Below, in pieces: positions 7,875 through 16,489 of a stretch of DNA of 34,785 nucleotides. Within the stretch, counting starts at the first letter, position 1. Each line of letters opens with the position of its first letter. A model generated the notes under the pieces. The model saw nothing but the letters and a program-made list of their open reading frames with translations, ran no database searches and was not told where the DNA came from. The translations under genes and the position numbers were made by a program. Source of the DNA: Caulobacter sp. S45 (GTDB taxonomy: Bacteria > Pseudomonadota > Alphaproteobacteria > Caulobacterales > Caulobacteraceae); assembly GCF_009765965.1 (NCBI RefSeq), contig NZ_LMUL01000014.1:771248-806032 (forward strand), in the 5' to 3' direction.

Positions 7875-9800
7875 CTAATGTAGGTACGCGTCGCCCGTTT
7901 GGGACCCCGTACCCTCCCAAACTGTTCCGGCTCCGATATCCCGCCGCAACGCATCGCGCTCGGATTTCAGGCCGTAGAACTCCGTGAAGTCGTTCGGATT
8001 GTTAGCGATTTCCGACTTAACGTCCTGTAACGCGCGTTCCAGCGCCGCGAGCCGGATCAGTACGCCGAAGAGCTGCGACCAAAGCGCACGAGCCTCCCCC
8101 GCGGGCAACCCTGCCTTGAGGAAGGGCGCGTCCGACAAGGCGGCGGCCTTGAAGATCGCCTTGAGCGTCTGCTCGAAGCCGCGCTCCGCGAGATGGCGTC
8201 GCATCCCTGCGGAGTCAAGGGATGGGAGCGTCAGCCGCAGGTTGATGAAGGCGCGTGCGAACTCATTGAGCGCAACATCCCCGAAGCCCTGCACGTCGAT
8301 GGCTTCGAGCTGTTCGTCGGCCAGGGCGGGGTCGTTGAGCACGGCGGCGGCGGCGGCGGCGACCGCGGGCGGCAACAGGACCGAAAGGTTGCGCGCGGCC
8401 GCCTTGCCCTCCATGGACGCTCCCTGGGGAACGGGCTTTCGTGGCCCCCGGCGCTCGCCGCGCATGGCGCGAGCCGCATCGGCGCGGGTGTTCACGGGTT
8501 GGGACACCGGCCACAAGCCCTCGAACCGCGCCAGCAAGTCCTCGCGATAGGCCTGGGACAGGTCCGGGTCGGCGATCAGGCCGGCGAGCTTGCGCAGCGC
8601 CACCTTCAGCGCCGTGCGGCGTTCGGGCGTATCCAGCGGATCGGCTGCGGCGCGCTCACGCTCGAACAGCACCTCGACCAGGGGCCGGGTCTCTGCAAGC
8701 TGCGCCTTCAGCGCGGCCGGTCCCTTCTCGCGCAGCACCTCGTCGGGGTCCTTGCCGCCGACCGGCAGGGCGAAGCGGAACGAGCGGCCGGGCTTGAGCA
8801 GCGGCAGAGCGCGGTCGATGGCCTTGTGGGCGGCGCGCTGGCCGGCGGCGTCGCCGTCGAAGCACAGGGTCGGCTCGCCGTGCAGCCGCCACAGGGCGGC
8901 CATCTGCTCCTCGGTCAGGGCCGTGCCCAGCGGGGCGGCGGCGGCGATCCCGGCGCGCTGGCAGGCGATCGCGTCCATATAGCCCTCGACCACCACCAGG
9001 GCCGCGTCCTCGCCGCCGCCGGTCGCGCTCGGCGTGTGCAGCAGCTTGCGCGCCTCGGCCAGGCCGTAGAGGGTGGAGCCCTTGTGGAAGAGCGGACTTT
9101 CCGGCCCGTTCAGGTACTTGGCCCGCGCCTCCGGATCGAGCGCCCGGCCGCCGAACGAGACCACCCTGCCCCGCCCGTCGGTGATCGGGAAGATGATCCG
9201 GTCGCGGAAACGGTCGTAGGGCGCGCCGCCGTCCTCGGGCTCGATCAGCACCCCGGCCTCGATCAGCGCCTTGGGCTGGGCGCCCTTGGAGACCAGATGG
9301 TCCTTCAGCGCCGTGCGGCTGGCGGGCGCGTAGCCCAGGCGGAAGCGCGCGCGTTCGGCCTCGGGCAGGCCGCGCTTGTCCAGATAGGCCCGCGCGCCGT
9401 CGCCCTGGGGCCGACGGAGCTGGGACTCGAACCACTTGGCCGCCTCCTCCAGCCATTCGCCCAAGCCCAGGCGGCGCTGTTCGGCCTCCGCCTCCTTGGG
9501 ATCGGGCGAGGGCAGCGGCACGCCGGCCTCCGACGCCAGCCGTTCGATCGCCTCGCGGAAGGAGAGCCGCTCGGTTTCCTGCAAGAACGAGATGATGTCG
9601 CCGTGCTTGCCCGACGAGAAGTCGTGGTAAAATCCCTTCTCGTCGTTGACGTAGAAGGACGGGCTCTTCTCCTTGTTGAATGGCGACAGGCCGACGTACT
9701 CGCGGCCCTGACGGCGCAGCTTCACCGTGCGCCCGATCACGTCGGAGGGGCGCAGGCGCGACTTGATCTCGTCAAGGAAGCGGTCGTCGAAGCGAATCAC
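7875..9800 (-). CDS. dnaG: DNA primase
   Basis: 641 residues. It makes RNA primers at the replication fork. An N-terminal CHC2-type domain (residues 1-100) leads into the catalytic core and the TOPRIM domain, with Glu272 in VVEGYMD and the metal-binding Asp315/Asp317 in CFDGDAAGQRAA. The last 180 residues form the helicase-binding region. The catalytic core looks intact: YDRFRDRIIFPI, GRVVSFGGRAL and KYLNGPESPLF are all present. The zinc finger is not. The positions normally CxxH and CxxC are Ser39, Asn42, Asp60 and Ser63 (GLSPFNKEK, YHDFSSGKHGD). I checked these codons on the nucleotide sequence. The start is GTG at 9800 with no strong ribosome binding site. It is probably co-transcribed with rpoD 40 bases downstream. 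Confidence 0.96.
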   Translation of the reverse strand: MIRFDDRFLDEIKSRLRPSDVIGRTVKLRRQGREYVGLSPFNKEKSPSFYVNDEKGFYHDFSSGKHGDIISFLQETERLSFREAIERLASEAGVPLPSPDPKEAEAEQRRLGLGEWLEEAAKWFESQLRRPQGDGARAYLDKRGLPEAERARFRLGYAPASRTALKDHLVSKGAQPKALIEAGVLIEPEDGGAPYDRFRDRIIFPITDGRGRVVSFGGRALDPEARAKYLNGPESPLFHKGSTLYGLAEARKLLHTPSATGGGEDAALVVVEGYMDAIACQRAGIAAAAPLGTALTEEQMAALWRLHGEPTLCFDGDAAGQRAAHKAIDRALPLLKPGRSFRFALPVGGKDPDEVLREKGPAALKAQLAETRPLVEVLFERERAAADPLDTPERRTALKVALRKLAGLIADPDLSQAYREDLLARFEGLWPVSQPVNTRADAARAMRGERRGPRKPVPQGASMEGKAAARNLSVLLPPAVAAAAAAVLNDPALADEQLEAIDVQGFGDVALNEFARAFINLRLTLPSLDSAGMRRHLAERGFEQTLKAIFKAAALSDAPFLKAGLPAGEARALWSQLFGVLIRLAALERALQDVKSEIANNPNDFTEFYGLKSERDALRRDIGAGTVWEGTGSQTGDAYLH

Positions 9801-9824
9801 GCCGCGACGCTCATGCGAAAGCCC

Positions 9825-11294
9825 TCATCCCACGGAGCATACATCATCGGACGCGGGAGCGCCGCCGCCCATGCCGTCGCGCCGGTCATCGCGCTCGGGC
9901 AACCCCGCCAGCCGCCAGGCGGCCAACCCGCCCAGGCCCGCCACCGGAACGAACACGCCAAACAGCCAGGGCGCGGCATGGTCGGCGGTGTGGCGATCGA
10001 AGCCGTGCGCGAAACCCAGCAGGTTGGCCACCACCCCCGCCATAGCGGAGCCCACGGCGTTGCCCAGGATCTGCAGGGTCGGGATGGCGGCCGAGCCCAA
10101 GGCGCCCTCCATCTCCGGCACGCCGCCCAGGATGCGCTGGGAAACGAATGACCAGCACAGGCCGAACCCGCCGCCCATCGCCAGCCCCGACGCCGCGATC
10201 GGCCACACCCCGGCCGACGATCCCGTCAAGGCGCAACCGGCCAGGCCCAGCGCCACCAGGCTCGCGCCCACCCGGATCATCGCCGCCCGCCTGGCCGGCG
10301 GGGTCCTGGCCACCCAAAGCGCCGTCACGGTCCAGCCGATCGATTCGCTGGCCACTACATAGCCGGCGGCCAGAGGTCCCAACCCCAGCCGGGTCTGCAA
10401 CAGGGCTGCGCCATAGACCGAAAAACCGATGGCGCCGGCGGACAGGCACAGCACCGCCGCATAGCCCAGCCCCGGCGCGCTGGAGAGATCGCCCGCCGCG
10501 CGCGGCAACAGGCGCACCCGGCTGCGCCCATCCAGCTTCAAGGTGATCCACAACAGCGCCAGGCCCGCGAATGCGGTCAACGCCGCCGCGAGTGGACGGC
10601 CCAGAACGCCGGCCGCGGCGACCAGCGCCACCGCCAGGGTGAGCAGGCCCAACTGCGCTACCGGCAGGCTCCGCCGCGCTTCCGGCAGGCGATCCGAGGT
10701 CGGCAGGGCGATCATGGCCACCACGGCGAAGGCCACGGCCTGCAAGCCGAAAGCCCAGAACACCCCGCGCCAGAAATGCGCCTCGGCGAACAGTCCGCCC
10801 ATCAGCGGCCCGAGCAGGGTCGCCACGCCCCAGACCGCAGACAGCGAGGCGAACATGAACGACCACAGCCGTTCGGGGAACTGCGCCCGTACGCCCACAT
10901 AGCAGAGCCCGACGATAAACCCCGCGCCCGCGCCCTGCACCAGCCGCCCCGCCAGGAACGGCCACACCCCAGGGGCCAGGGCGCTCATCACGCAGCCGGC
11001 CGCGTACAGCACTCCGCACAGCGCCAGCCCCCTGCGCAGCCCGACCCGCTCCGCCAGCAGTCCCGCCCCCGCCCCGGCCAGGATCGAACCCAGCATGTAG
11101 CCGGCTGTGGCCCAGGCGAAGTAGGCGTAGCCGCCGATGTCGCGCGCCACACTGGGCATGATGGTGGAGGCGACCAGGGCGTCCACCGCGTTCAGCCATA
11201 CGCCCAGGCACAGCAGGACGAACGTCGCGAGCCTGTGGGCGGCCAACAGCTCGCTCCACGACGCCTGTCCGCCGCTGGGCGAGCCATGATCCAT
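9825..11294 (-). CDS. MFS transporter, 14-TM DHA2/EmrB-like
   Basis: 489 residues with 14 predicted membrane segments, the DHA2 topology. TM1 is the ATFVLLCLGVWLNAVDALV segment. The antiporter-type motif GRLVQGAGAGFIVGL is in TM4. A loop after TM2 carries the MFS signature LLAERVGLRRGLALCG. DHA2 members are proton-driven exporters of drugs or amphipathic compounds; the substrate here cannot be told. The ATG at 11294 is the first in frame. The gene points the same way as dnaG and ends only 24 bases before it. The divergent MscS gene starts 122 bases away on the other side. An overlapping frame of similar length (9886-11310, minus) is a GC-driven shadow. Confidence 0.85.
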   Translation of the reverse strand: MDHGSPSGGQASWSELLAAHRLATFVLLCLGVWLNAVDALVASTIMPSVARDIGGYAYFAWATAGYMLGSILAGAGAGLLAERVGLRRGLALCGVLYAAGCVMSALAPGVWPFLAGRLVQGAGAGFIVGLCYVGVRAQFPERLWSFMFASLSAVWGVATLLGPLMGGLFAEAHFWRGVFWAFGLQAVAFAVVAMIALPTSDRLPEARRSLPVAQLGLLTLAVALVAAAGVLGRPLAAALTAFAGLALLWITLKLDGRSRVRLLPRAAGDLSSAPGLGYAAVLCLSAGAIGFSVYGAALLQTRLGLGPLAAGYVVASESIGWTVTALWVARTPPARRAAMIRVGASLVALGLAGCALTGSSAGVWPIAASGLAMGGGFGLCWSFVSQRILGGVPEMEGALGSAAIPTLQILGNAVGSAMAGVVANLLGFAHGFDRHTADHAAPWLFGVFVPVAGLGGLAAWRLAGLPERDDRRDGMGGGAPASDDVCSVG

Positions 11295-11403
11295 CGACGG
11301 CTTCTAGCATCGACCGGCGCTCATCGCGCCAGCCGCGTGCGCGGGCGGAGTTGACCTCGTCGCGCTTACACCGCAGTCATCGGGTGGAGGCGCAAGGCGC
11401 ACG

Positions 11404-11410
11404 AAGGGGA
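11404..11410 (+). promoter_or_regulatory. Ribosome binding site supporting a TTG start for the MscS-family gene
   Basis: AAGGGGA sits 6 bases before a TTG at 11417. That start gives a clean signal peptide. The alternative TTG at 11351 has no properly spaced site and would put about 22 polar/basic residues before the signal peptide. Confidence 0.65.
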
Positions 11411-11416
11411 CTGAAC

Positions 11417-13861
11417 TTGCGCGGCCTGCTTGTCCTGATGGCGATATGGGCGTTCGGCGGACACGCTTGGGCCCAAACGCCCAGCGCCGCGCCTCCAGCA
11501 CCGGCTGCAAGCGGCGCCCCGGTCCCGCTGGCCACCTTGGAGGCCGAGGTCGACCAGGCGGATACGGACCTTCGCGACCTGTCCCACGCCGCCCGCGCCG
11601 CCAACCTGACCGACGACCAGATCCGCGCCAAGCTCGCCGCCATCGCCCCCATCCAGGCCAAGCTCGCAGACGCCCTGTCCAACCTGACGCCAAGCCTGGC
11701 CAACGTGAACGCCCGCCTGGCCCAGCTCGGAGCCGCCCCTGTGGCCGGCCAGCCAGCCGAGGACCCGGACCTCGCCAAGAGCCGGCGCGGCATGACCCGT
11801 TTCCATCAAGATCTGGACGCCGAGGTCAAGCAGGCCAAGCTGCTCCAGGTCGAGGCGGGCCAGATCTCCGCCATGCTGGCCGCGCGCCAGCAGCAGCAGG
11901 GGATCGCGCGCCTGTGGGCGCATAGCCGCTCGATCGTCGATCCCCGGCTGTGGCGCGAATTCGGCGCCGCCCTGCCCAAGGACTTGCAGGGGCTGCGGGC
12001 GCTGCTAGCCAGCGAGAACGACGTTGCGGCGGACGCCCTGCGCTCGCCGGCGGTGATCGCGACTCTGACGGCGGCGGTGGTCGCCGCCCTGGGGATCGCC
12101 CTGCCGCTGCGCTGGCTGCTGATCCGGCTGGCCTTCCGGCGCGTGGGCGAGATGACGCCTGGCACGCGGCTGCGGCGCACGCTGATGGCCTTGTGGCTGA
12201 TCGCGGTCTTCACCCTGACCCCGCTGCTCGCCCTGGTGTTGCTGCATACCGCGTTCGGCAGCGTGGGAGCTGTGACCCCAGCCTTCGACGACCTCGCCTC
12301 CCTGCTGATCCACGCGGTGGTGTTCGCCGCCTTTTTCGCCGGCCTCGGCCGCGCCCTGCTGGCGCCCGGGCGGTCGAGCTGGCGGCTGGCGCCGATCCCG
12401 GATGCGTTGGTGCGGCGGCTGGCTCCCTATCCCGTATTCATCGGCGTGGCGGCGGCCCTGGCCAAGCTGGTGCGCGAGATGAACACGGTGCTGGGCGCCA
12501 GTGCGCCGACCACCATCACCAGCGACTGCGTCACCGTGCTGATCGAACTGATCGCAGTCGGCGGCGCGCTGAGCGTGCTCGGCCGCGCCCGCAGCGAGCA
12601 CCTGGCCGCAGCCGTCGAGCACACCAGTCCGCACGAGGCCGAGTCGCGCCTGCCCTGGATCGTCGCCGCCCTCCTGGCGTGGCTGACCCTGGCCGCGTCG
12701 CTTGTCGCAGTGCTGGCGGGCTACCTGGAACTCGCCTCCAAGCTGATGGGCGAGATGATCTGGATCGCCACGGTGGCGGCGTCGCTGTTTCTGCTGCTCC
12801 GCTTCGTCGACGACCTCTACCCGACCGTGCTGTCCCCTGATCGCCCGATCGGACGTTTCCTGCAGATCGCCATCGGCCTGTCCAAGGGCGCGCTGGACCA
12901 GATCGCGGTGCTGCTGTCGGGGGTGACGCGCCTGGCCCTGCTGCTGTTCGGATGGGCGGTGATCCTGGTCCCGTTCGGGTCCGGCGCCGGCGATGTGCTT
13001 GGGCGCATCACCTCCAGCAACCTGGTGATCCATATCGGGCAGGTGCCGATCTCGCCGGTCGCGGTGCTGTCGGCCGTCGCCATCTTCTTCGCCGGCCTGT
13101 TCGTCACCCGCGTGGTGCGCACCTGGCTGGAGAAGAGCTATCTGCCAAAGACGCGGATGGACACGGGGGTGCGCACCTCCCTGGCGTCGGGCGTGACCTA
13201 TCTGGGCGCCCTGCTCGCCCTGCTGTTCACCTGCGGCTCGCTCGGGCTCAGCCTCGACAAGATCGCCCTGTTCGCCAGCGCCCTGTCGGTAGGCATCGGC
13301 TTCGGCCTGCAGTCGGTGATCGGCAACTTCGTCTCGGGGCTGATCCTGCTGGCGGAGCGGCCGGTGAAGGTGGGCGACTGGATCGCCATCGGCGCGCTGG
13401 AAGGCGACATCCGCAAGATCAACGTGCGCGCGACCGAGATCGAGATGGCCGACCGCTCCAAGCTGATCGTGCCCAACTCCGACCTGATCTCCAAGACCGT
13501 GCGCAACGTCACCCACGCCGGCTCGCTGGGCCGGCTGCAGATCGTGCTGAAGGTGGTCGACACGGCCGATCCCCTCGAGGTGCGCGAGCTGCTGTTCGCA
13601 CGGCTGCATGACCACGCGGAGATCCTCCAGGAACCCAAGCCCGGGGTCTACCTGTCGGACGTGCACAACGGGGCGCTGGAGTTCAGCGTCTTCGCCTTCG
13701 TCTCGACCCCGCGCCACGCCTTCCGGGTCAAGAGCGAGCTGCTGTTCCAGATCGTGCCCGACCTCAAGGCCAAGGGCATAGCGCTCGCCAACTCCACACC
13801 GGTGGTGAACGTCAGCCTTCCCGACCGTCCTATCGACCCCGCAACCCTGCCGGAGACCTGA
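11417..13861 (+). CDS. Mechanosensitive ion channel with N-terminal DUF3772 domain (MscS superfamily)
   Basis: 814 residues from the TTG start. A signal peptide (MRGLLVLMAIWAFGGHAWA, cut before Gln20) exports a helical periplasmic domain at about residues 38-175 of DUF3772 type (DQIRAKLAAIAPIQAKL and following). About ten membrane segments follow, between residues 210 and 660. The MscS pore helix and beta domain lie at about residues 585-790 and include ALSVGIGFGLQSVIGNFVSG and LLAERPVKVGDWIAIG, with the Gly/Ala-packed pore helix intact. The protein should open under membrane tension in the inner membrane to release solutes on osmotic downshock. Size and layout resemble MscK/YbiO-type large channels. 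The oligopeptidase gene starts 5 bases after its stop. Confidence 0.92.
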   Translation: MRGLLVLMAIWAFGGHAWAQTPSAAPPAPAASGAPVPLATLEAEVDQADTDLRDLSHAARAANLTDDQIRAKLAAIAPIQAKLADALSNLTPSLANVNARLAQLGAAPVAGQPAEDPDLAKSRRGMTRFHQDLDAEVKQAKLLQVEAGQISAMLAARQQQQGIARLWAHSRSIVDPRLWREFGAALPKDLQGLRALLASENDVAADALRSPAVIATLTAAVVAALGIALPLRWLLIRLAFRRVGEMTPGTRLRRTLMALWLIAVFTLTPLLALVLLHTAFGSVGAVTPAFDDLASLLIHAVVFAAFFAGLGRALLAPGRSSWRLAPIPDALVRRLAPYPVFIGVAAALAKLVREMNTVLGASAPTTITSDCVTVLIELIAVGGALSVLGRARSEHLAAAVEHTSPHEAESRLPWIVAALLAWLTLAASLVAVLAGYLELASKLMGEMIWIATVAASLFLLLRFVDDLYPTVLSPDRPIGRFLQIAIGLSKGALDQIAVLLSGVTRLALLLFGWAVILVPFGSGAGDVLGRITSSNLVIHIGQVPISPVAVLSAVAIFFAGLFVTRVVRTWLEKSYLPKTRMDTGVRTSLASGVTYLGALLALLFTCGSLGLSLDKIALFASALSVGIGFGLQSVIGNFVSGLILLAERPVKVGDWIAIGALEGDIRKINVRATEIEMADRSKLIVPNSDLISKTVRNVTHAGSLGRLQIVLKVVDTADPLEVRELLFARLHDHAEILQEPKPGVYLSDVHNGALEFSVFAFVSTPRHAFRVKSELLFQIVPDLKAKGIALANSTPVVNVSLPDRPIDPATLPET

Positions 13862-13866
13862 GCCCG

Positions 13867-15999
13867 ATGGACGACTTCTCCGCCCACCCGACCCTTCCCG
13901 TCCCGCCCACCGCCGAGAAACGGCCCGAGCGGATCGAGCAGCTCGGCCGGGTGCGCACCGACGACTACGCGTGGCTGAAGGACGCCGACTGGCAGAAGGT
14001 GATGCGCGATCCCACCGTGCTGCGCCCCGATATCCGCGCCCATCTCGAAGCCGAGAACACCTACACCAAGGCTATGCTCGCCGGCACCGAGGCGTTGCAG
14101 GCGACGATGTTCCAGGAGATGCGCGGACGGATCAAGGAGGACGATAGCTCCGTCCCCTCGTCCGACGGGGCGTTCGACTACTACGTCCGCTATGAGACCG
14201 GCGCCCAGCACCCGATCTACGCCCGCCGCCCGCGCGGCCGCGACGATGGCGAGCAGGTGCTGCTGGACGCGGACGCTGCGGCCAAGGGCAAGGCCTTCTT
14301 CGACATCGGCCACGCCGAGCACAGCGACGACCACGCCCTGTTCGCCTTCGCCGTCGACGAGCAGGGCTCGGAATACTTCCGCATCGACGTGAAGGACCTC
14401 GCCACCGGCGAGGTGCTGGCGGGCCCGGTGGACAGCTCCACCGGCAGCTTCGCCTTCTCGCCGGACGGGGCGTGGCTGTTCTGGATCTGGCGCGACGAGA
14501 ACGGTCGCCCGGCCAAGATCTACCGCCGGCCCGCGCGCGGCGGCGAGGACGTGCTGGTCTACCATGAGCCTGACGGCGGCATGTTCCTCTCGATCGGCGT
14601 GACCCAGAGCCGGGCCTTCATCCAGATCGGCTCGGGCAACCACGAGACCAGCGAGGTCAGGCTGATCCCGGCCGCCGACCCGACCGCCGCGCCCAAGGTG
14701 GTCGAACCCCGGCGGGAGGGCCTGCGCTACGAGATCGAGCACTGGAACGGTCGCTTCGTCGTGCTGACGAACGCCGATGGCGCGGTGGACTACAAGCTAT
14801 GCTGGACCGATCCCGCAGACCCCGCCAAGTCCAATTGGCGTGACTGGATCAGCCACCAGCCCGGCCGCTACCTGGTGGGCATGGTCGCGCACAAGGACTG
14901 GTTTGTGCGGGTGGAGCGGGTGGACGCCGACAACCGGATCGTGGTCACGGCGCGCGACGGGCTGGCGGAATATGTGATCGACTTCGACGAGGAGGCCTAT
15001 GCCTTGAGCGCCGAGGGCGGCTATGAATACGACACCTCGACCCTTCGCTTCGTCTACCAGTCGCCGACCACCCCGCGCTCGACCTACGACTACGACATGG
15101 CCACACGCGAGCGCACCCTGCGCAAGGTGCAGGAAATCCCCAGCGGCCACGACCCGGCCCGTTACGTGGCGCGGCGGCTGTATGCGGCGGCGGCGGACGG
15201 GGCCCAGGTCCCGATCACCGTGCTGATGCGCGCCGACACGGCGTTGGATGGATCGGCCCCGCTGATGCTGTACGGCTACGGCGCCTACGGCATCCCGATG
15301 GAGCCCAGCTTCTCGATCCGCAGCCTGAGCCTGGTCGACCGGGGCTGGATCTGGGCGACCGCGCACATTCGCGGCGGCACAGAGAAGGGCTGGGGCTGGT
15401 TCCTGGACGGACGGGCCGAAAGGAAGACCAACACCTTCACCGACTTCATCGCCTGCGCCGAACATCTGCACGCCCAGGGCTACGGCGCGCCCGAGCGCAC
15501 GACGGCTTACGGCGGTTCGGCCGGCGGGATGCTGATGGGGGCGATCACCAACCTGCGACCCGAGCTGTGGGCCGGGGTCATCGCCGCGGTGCCGTTCGTG
15601 GATGTGCTCAACACCATGAGCGACGCGGCCCTGCCGCTGACGCCGCCCGAGTGGCCGGAGTGGGGCAACCCGCTTGAAGACGCCGGGGCCTACGACCGCA
15701 TCGCCGGCTACAGCCCCTACGATCAGGTGCATGAAGCGCCCTACCCGGCCGTGCTCGCCACCGGCGGCCTGTCGGACCCGCGCGTGACCTACTGGGAGCC
15801 GGCCAAGTGGGTGGCCAAACTGCGGGCGCACAGCACCAGCGGCGACCCGGTCCTGCTCAAGATCAACATGGAGGCGGGCCATGGCGGCGCCTCGGGCCGA
15901 TTCGATTTCCTCAAGGAGATCGCCTTGGATTACGCCTTCGCCGTCTGGGCGGTGGAGCGGGGCTGGGAACGGGATGCGGACAAGACGAGCGACGCCTGA
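13867..15999 (+). CDS. ptrB: S9 family serine oligopeptidase (oligopeptidase B-like)
   Basis: 710 residues, close to the family length. The N-terminal seven-bladed beta-propeller (about residues 80-420) restricts access to short peptides. The C-terminal alpha/beta hydrolase domain carries the catalytic triad Ser551 (TAYGGSAGGMLMG), Asp637 (GGLSDPRVTYWEP) and His672 (EAGHGGASGRFDF). The oxyanion-side motif LYGYGAYGIPMEPSFS and AHIRGGTEKGWGWF match oligopeptidase B more than prolyl oligopeptidase, suggesting cleavage after basic residues in peptides up to about 30 residues. There is no signal peptide, so it is cytoplasmic. The ATG is 5 bases after the channel stop and the last 26 bases overlap the acetyltransferase gene. 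The gene symbol is by family resemblance. Confidence 0.88.
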   Translation: MDDFSAHPTLPVPPTAEKRPERIEQLGRVRTDDYAWLKDADWQKVMRDPTVLRPDIRAHLEAENTYTKAMLAGTEALQATMFQEMRGRIKEDDSSVPSSDGAFDYYVRYETGAQHPIYARRPRGRDDGEQVLLDADAAAKGKAFFDIGHAEHSDDHALFAFAVDEQGSEYFRIDVKDLATGEVLAGPVDSSTGSFAFSPDGAWLFWIWRDENGRPAKIYRRPARGGEDVLVYHEPDGGMFLSIGVTQSRAFIQIGSGNHETSEVRLIPAADPTAAPKVVEPRREGLRYEIEHWNGRFVVLTNADGAVDYKLCWTDPADPAKSNWRDWISHQPGRYLVGMVAHKDWFVRVERVDADNRIVVTARDGLAEYVIDFDEEAYALSAEGGYEYDTSTLRFVYQSPTTPRSTYDYDMATRERTLRKVQEIPSGHDPARYVARRLYAAAADGAQVPITVLMRADTALDGSAPLMLYGYGAYGIPMEPSFSIRSLSLVDRGWIWATAHIRGGTEKGWGWFLDGRAERKTNTFTDFIACAEHLHAQGYGAPERTTAYGGSAGGMLMGAITNLRPELWAGVIAAVPFVDVLNTMSDAALPLTPPEWPEWGNPLEDAGAYDRIAGYSPYDQVHEAPYPAVLATGGLSDPRVTYWEPAKWVAKLRAHSTSGDPVLLKINMEAGHGGASGRFDFLKEIALDYAFAVWAVERGWERDADKTSDA

Positions 16000-16489
16000 G
16001 GACGCGGCGGCGATCCAGGCCATCTACGCCCATCACGTGTTGCATGGGCTGGGCACCTTCGAAGAGGTCCCGCCGGACACCGACGAGATCGCCGCGCGCA
16101 TGGCCGCGATCTCGGCGGACGGCCTGCCCTGGCTGGTGGTGGACGATGGCGGGACGGTCGCGGCCTTCGCCTACGCCTCGCAGTTCCGTCCGCGCGCCGC
16201 CTATCGGTTCACGGTCGAGGACAGCGTCTACGTCGCCCCCGACTCGGTCGGCAAGGGCTGCGGGCGGATGGCGCTGGCGGCGCTGATCTCGGCCTGCGAG
16301 GCGCTGGGCAAGCGGCGGATGGCGGCGGTGATCGGCGACAGCGGCAACGCCGCCTCGATCAGCCTGCACCGCGCGCTGGGCTTCGAGCCGGCGGGCGTGC
16401 TGCACGACATGGGCTTCAAGCACGACCGCTGGGTGGACGTGGTGCTGATGGAGCGGGTGCTGGAGCCCAGGCCGCCTAGCGGGGAATGA
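15974..16489 (+). CDS. GNAT acetyltransferase, phosphinothricin acetyltransferase-like
   Basis: 171 residues. It has the GNAT fold, with an N-terminal MRTRRATPEDAAAIQAIYAH, the acetyl-CoA loop in VAPDSVGKGCGRMALAAL, and the conserved C-terminal NAASISLHRALGFEPAGVLH. This layout is that of the Pat/YncA branch, which acetylates small amines such as phosphinothricin, methionine sulfone or related amino acid analogues. The true substrate is unknown. The ATG at 15974 lies inside the oligopeptidase gene in another frame (26-base overlap), so translational coupling is likely. The frame is open further upstream to 15881, but those residues show no GNAT homology. Its stop overlaps the 3' end of the convergent lipoprotein gene by 14 bases. 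Confidence 0.85.
   Translation: MRTRRATPEDAAAIQAIYAHHVLHGLGTFEEVPPDTDEIAARMAAISADGLPWLVVDDGGTVAAFAYASQFRPRAAYRFTVEDSVYVAPDSVGKGCGRMALAALISACEALGKRRMAAVIGDSGNAASISLHRALGFEPAGVLHDMGFKHDRWVDVVLMERVLEPRPPSGE

Noticed and set aside
8193-10151. Plus-strand open frame of about 650 codons opposite dnaG.
   Set aside because: Antisense shadow of dnaG with no recognisable domain.
9886-11310. Minus-strand open frame overlapping the MFS gene in another phase.
   Set aside because: Gly/Arg-rich with no membrane segments; the other frame gives a full 14-TM transporter.
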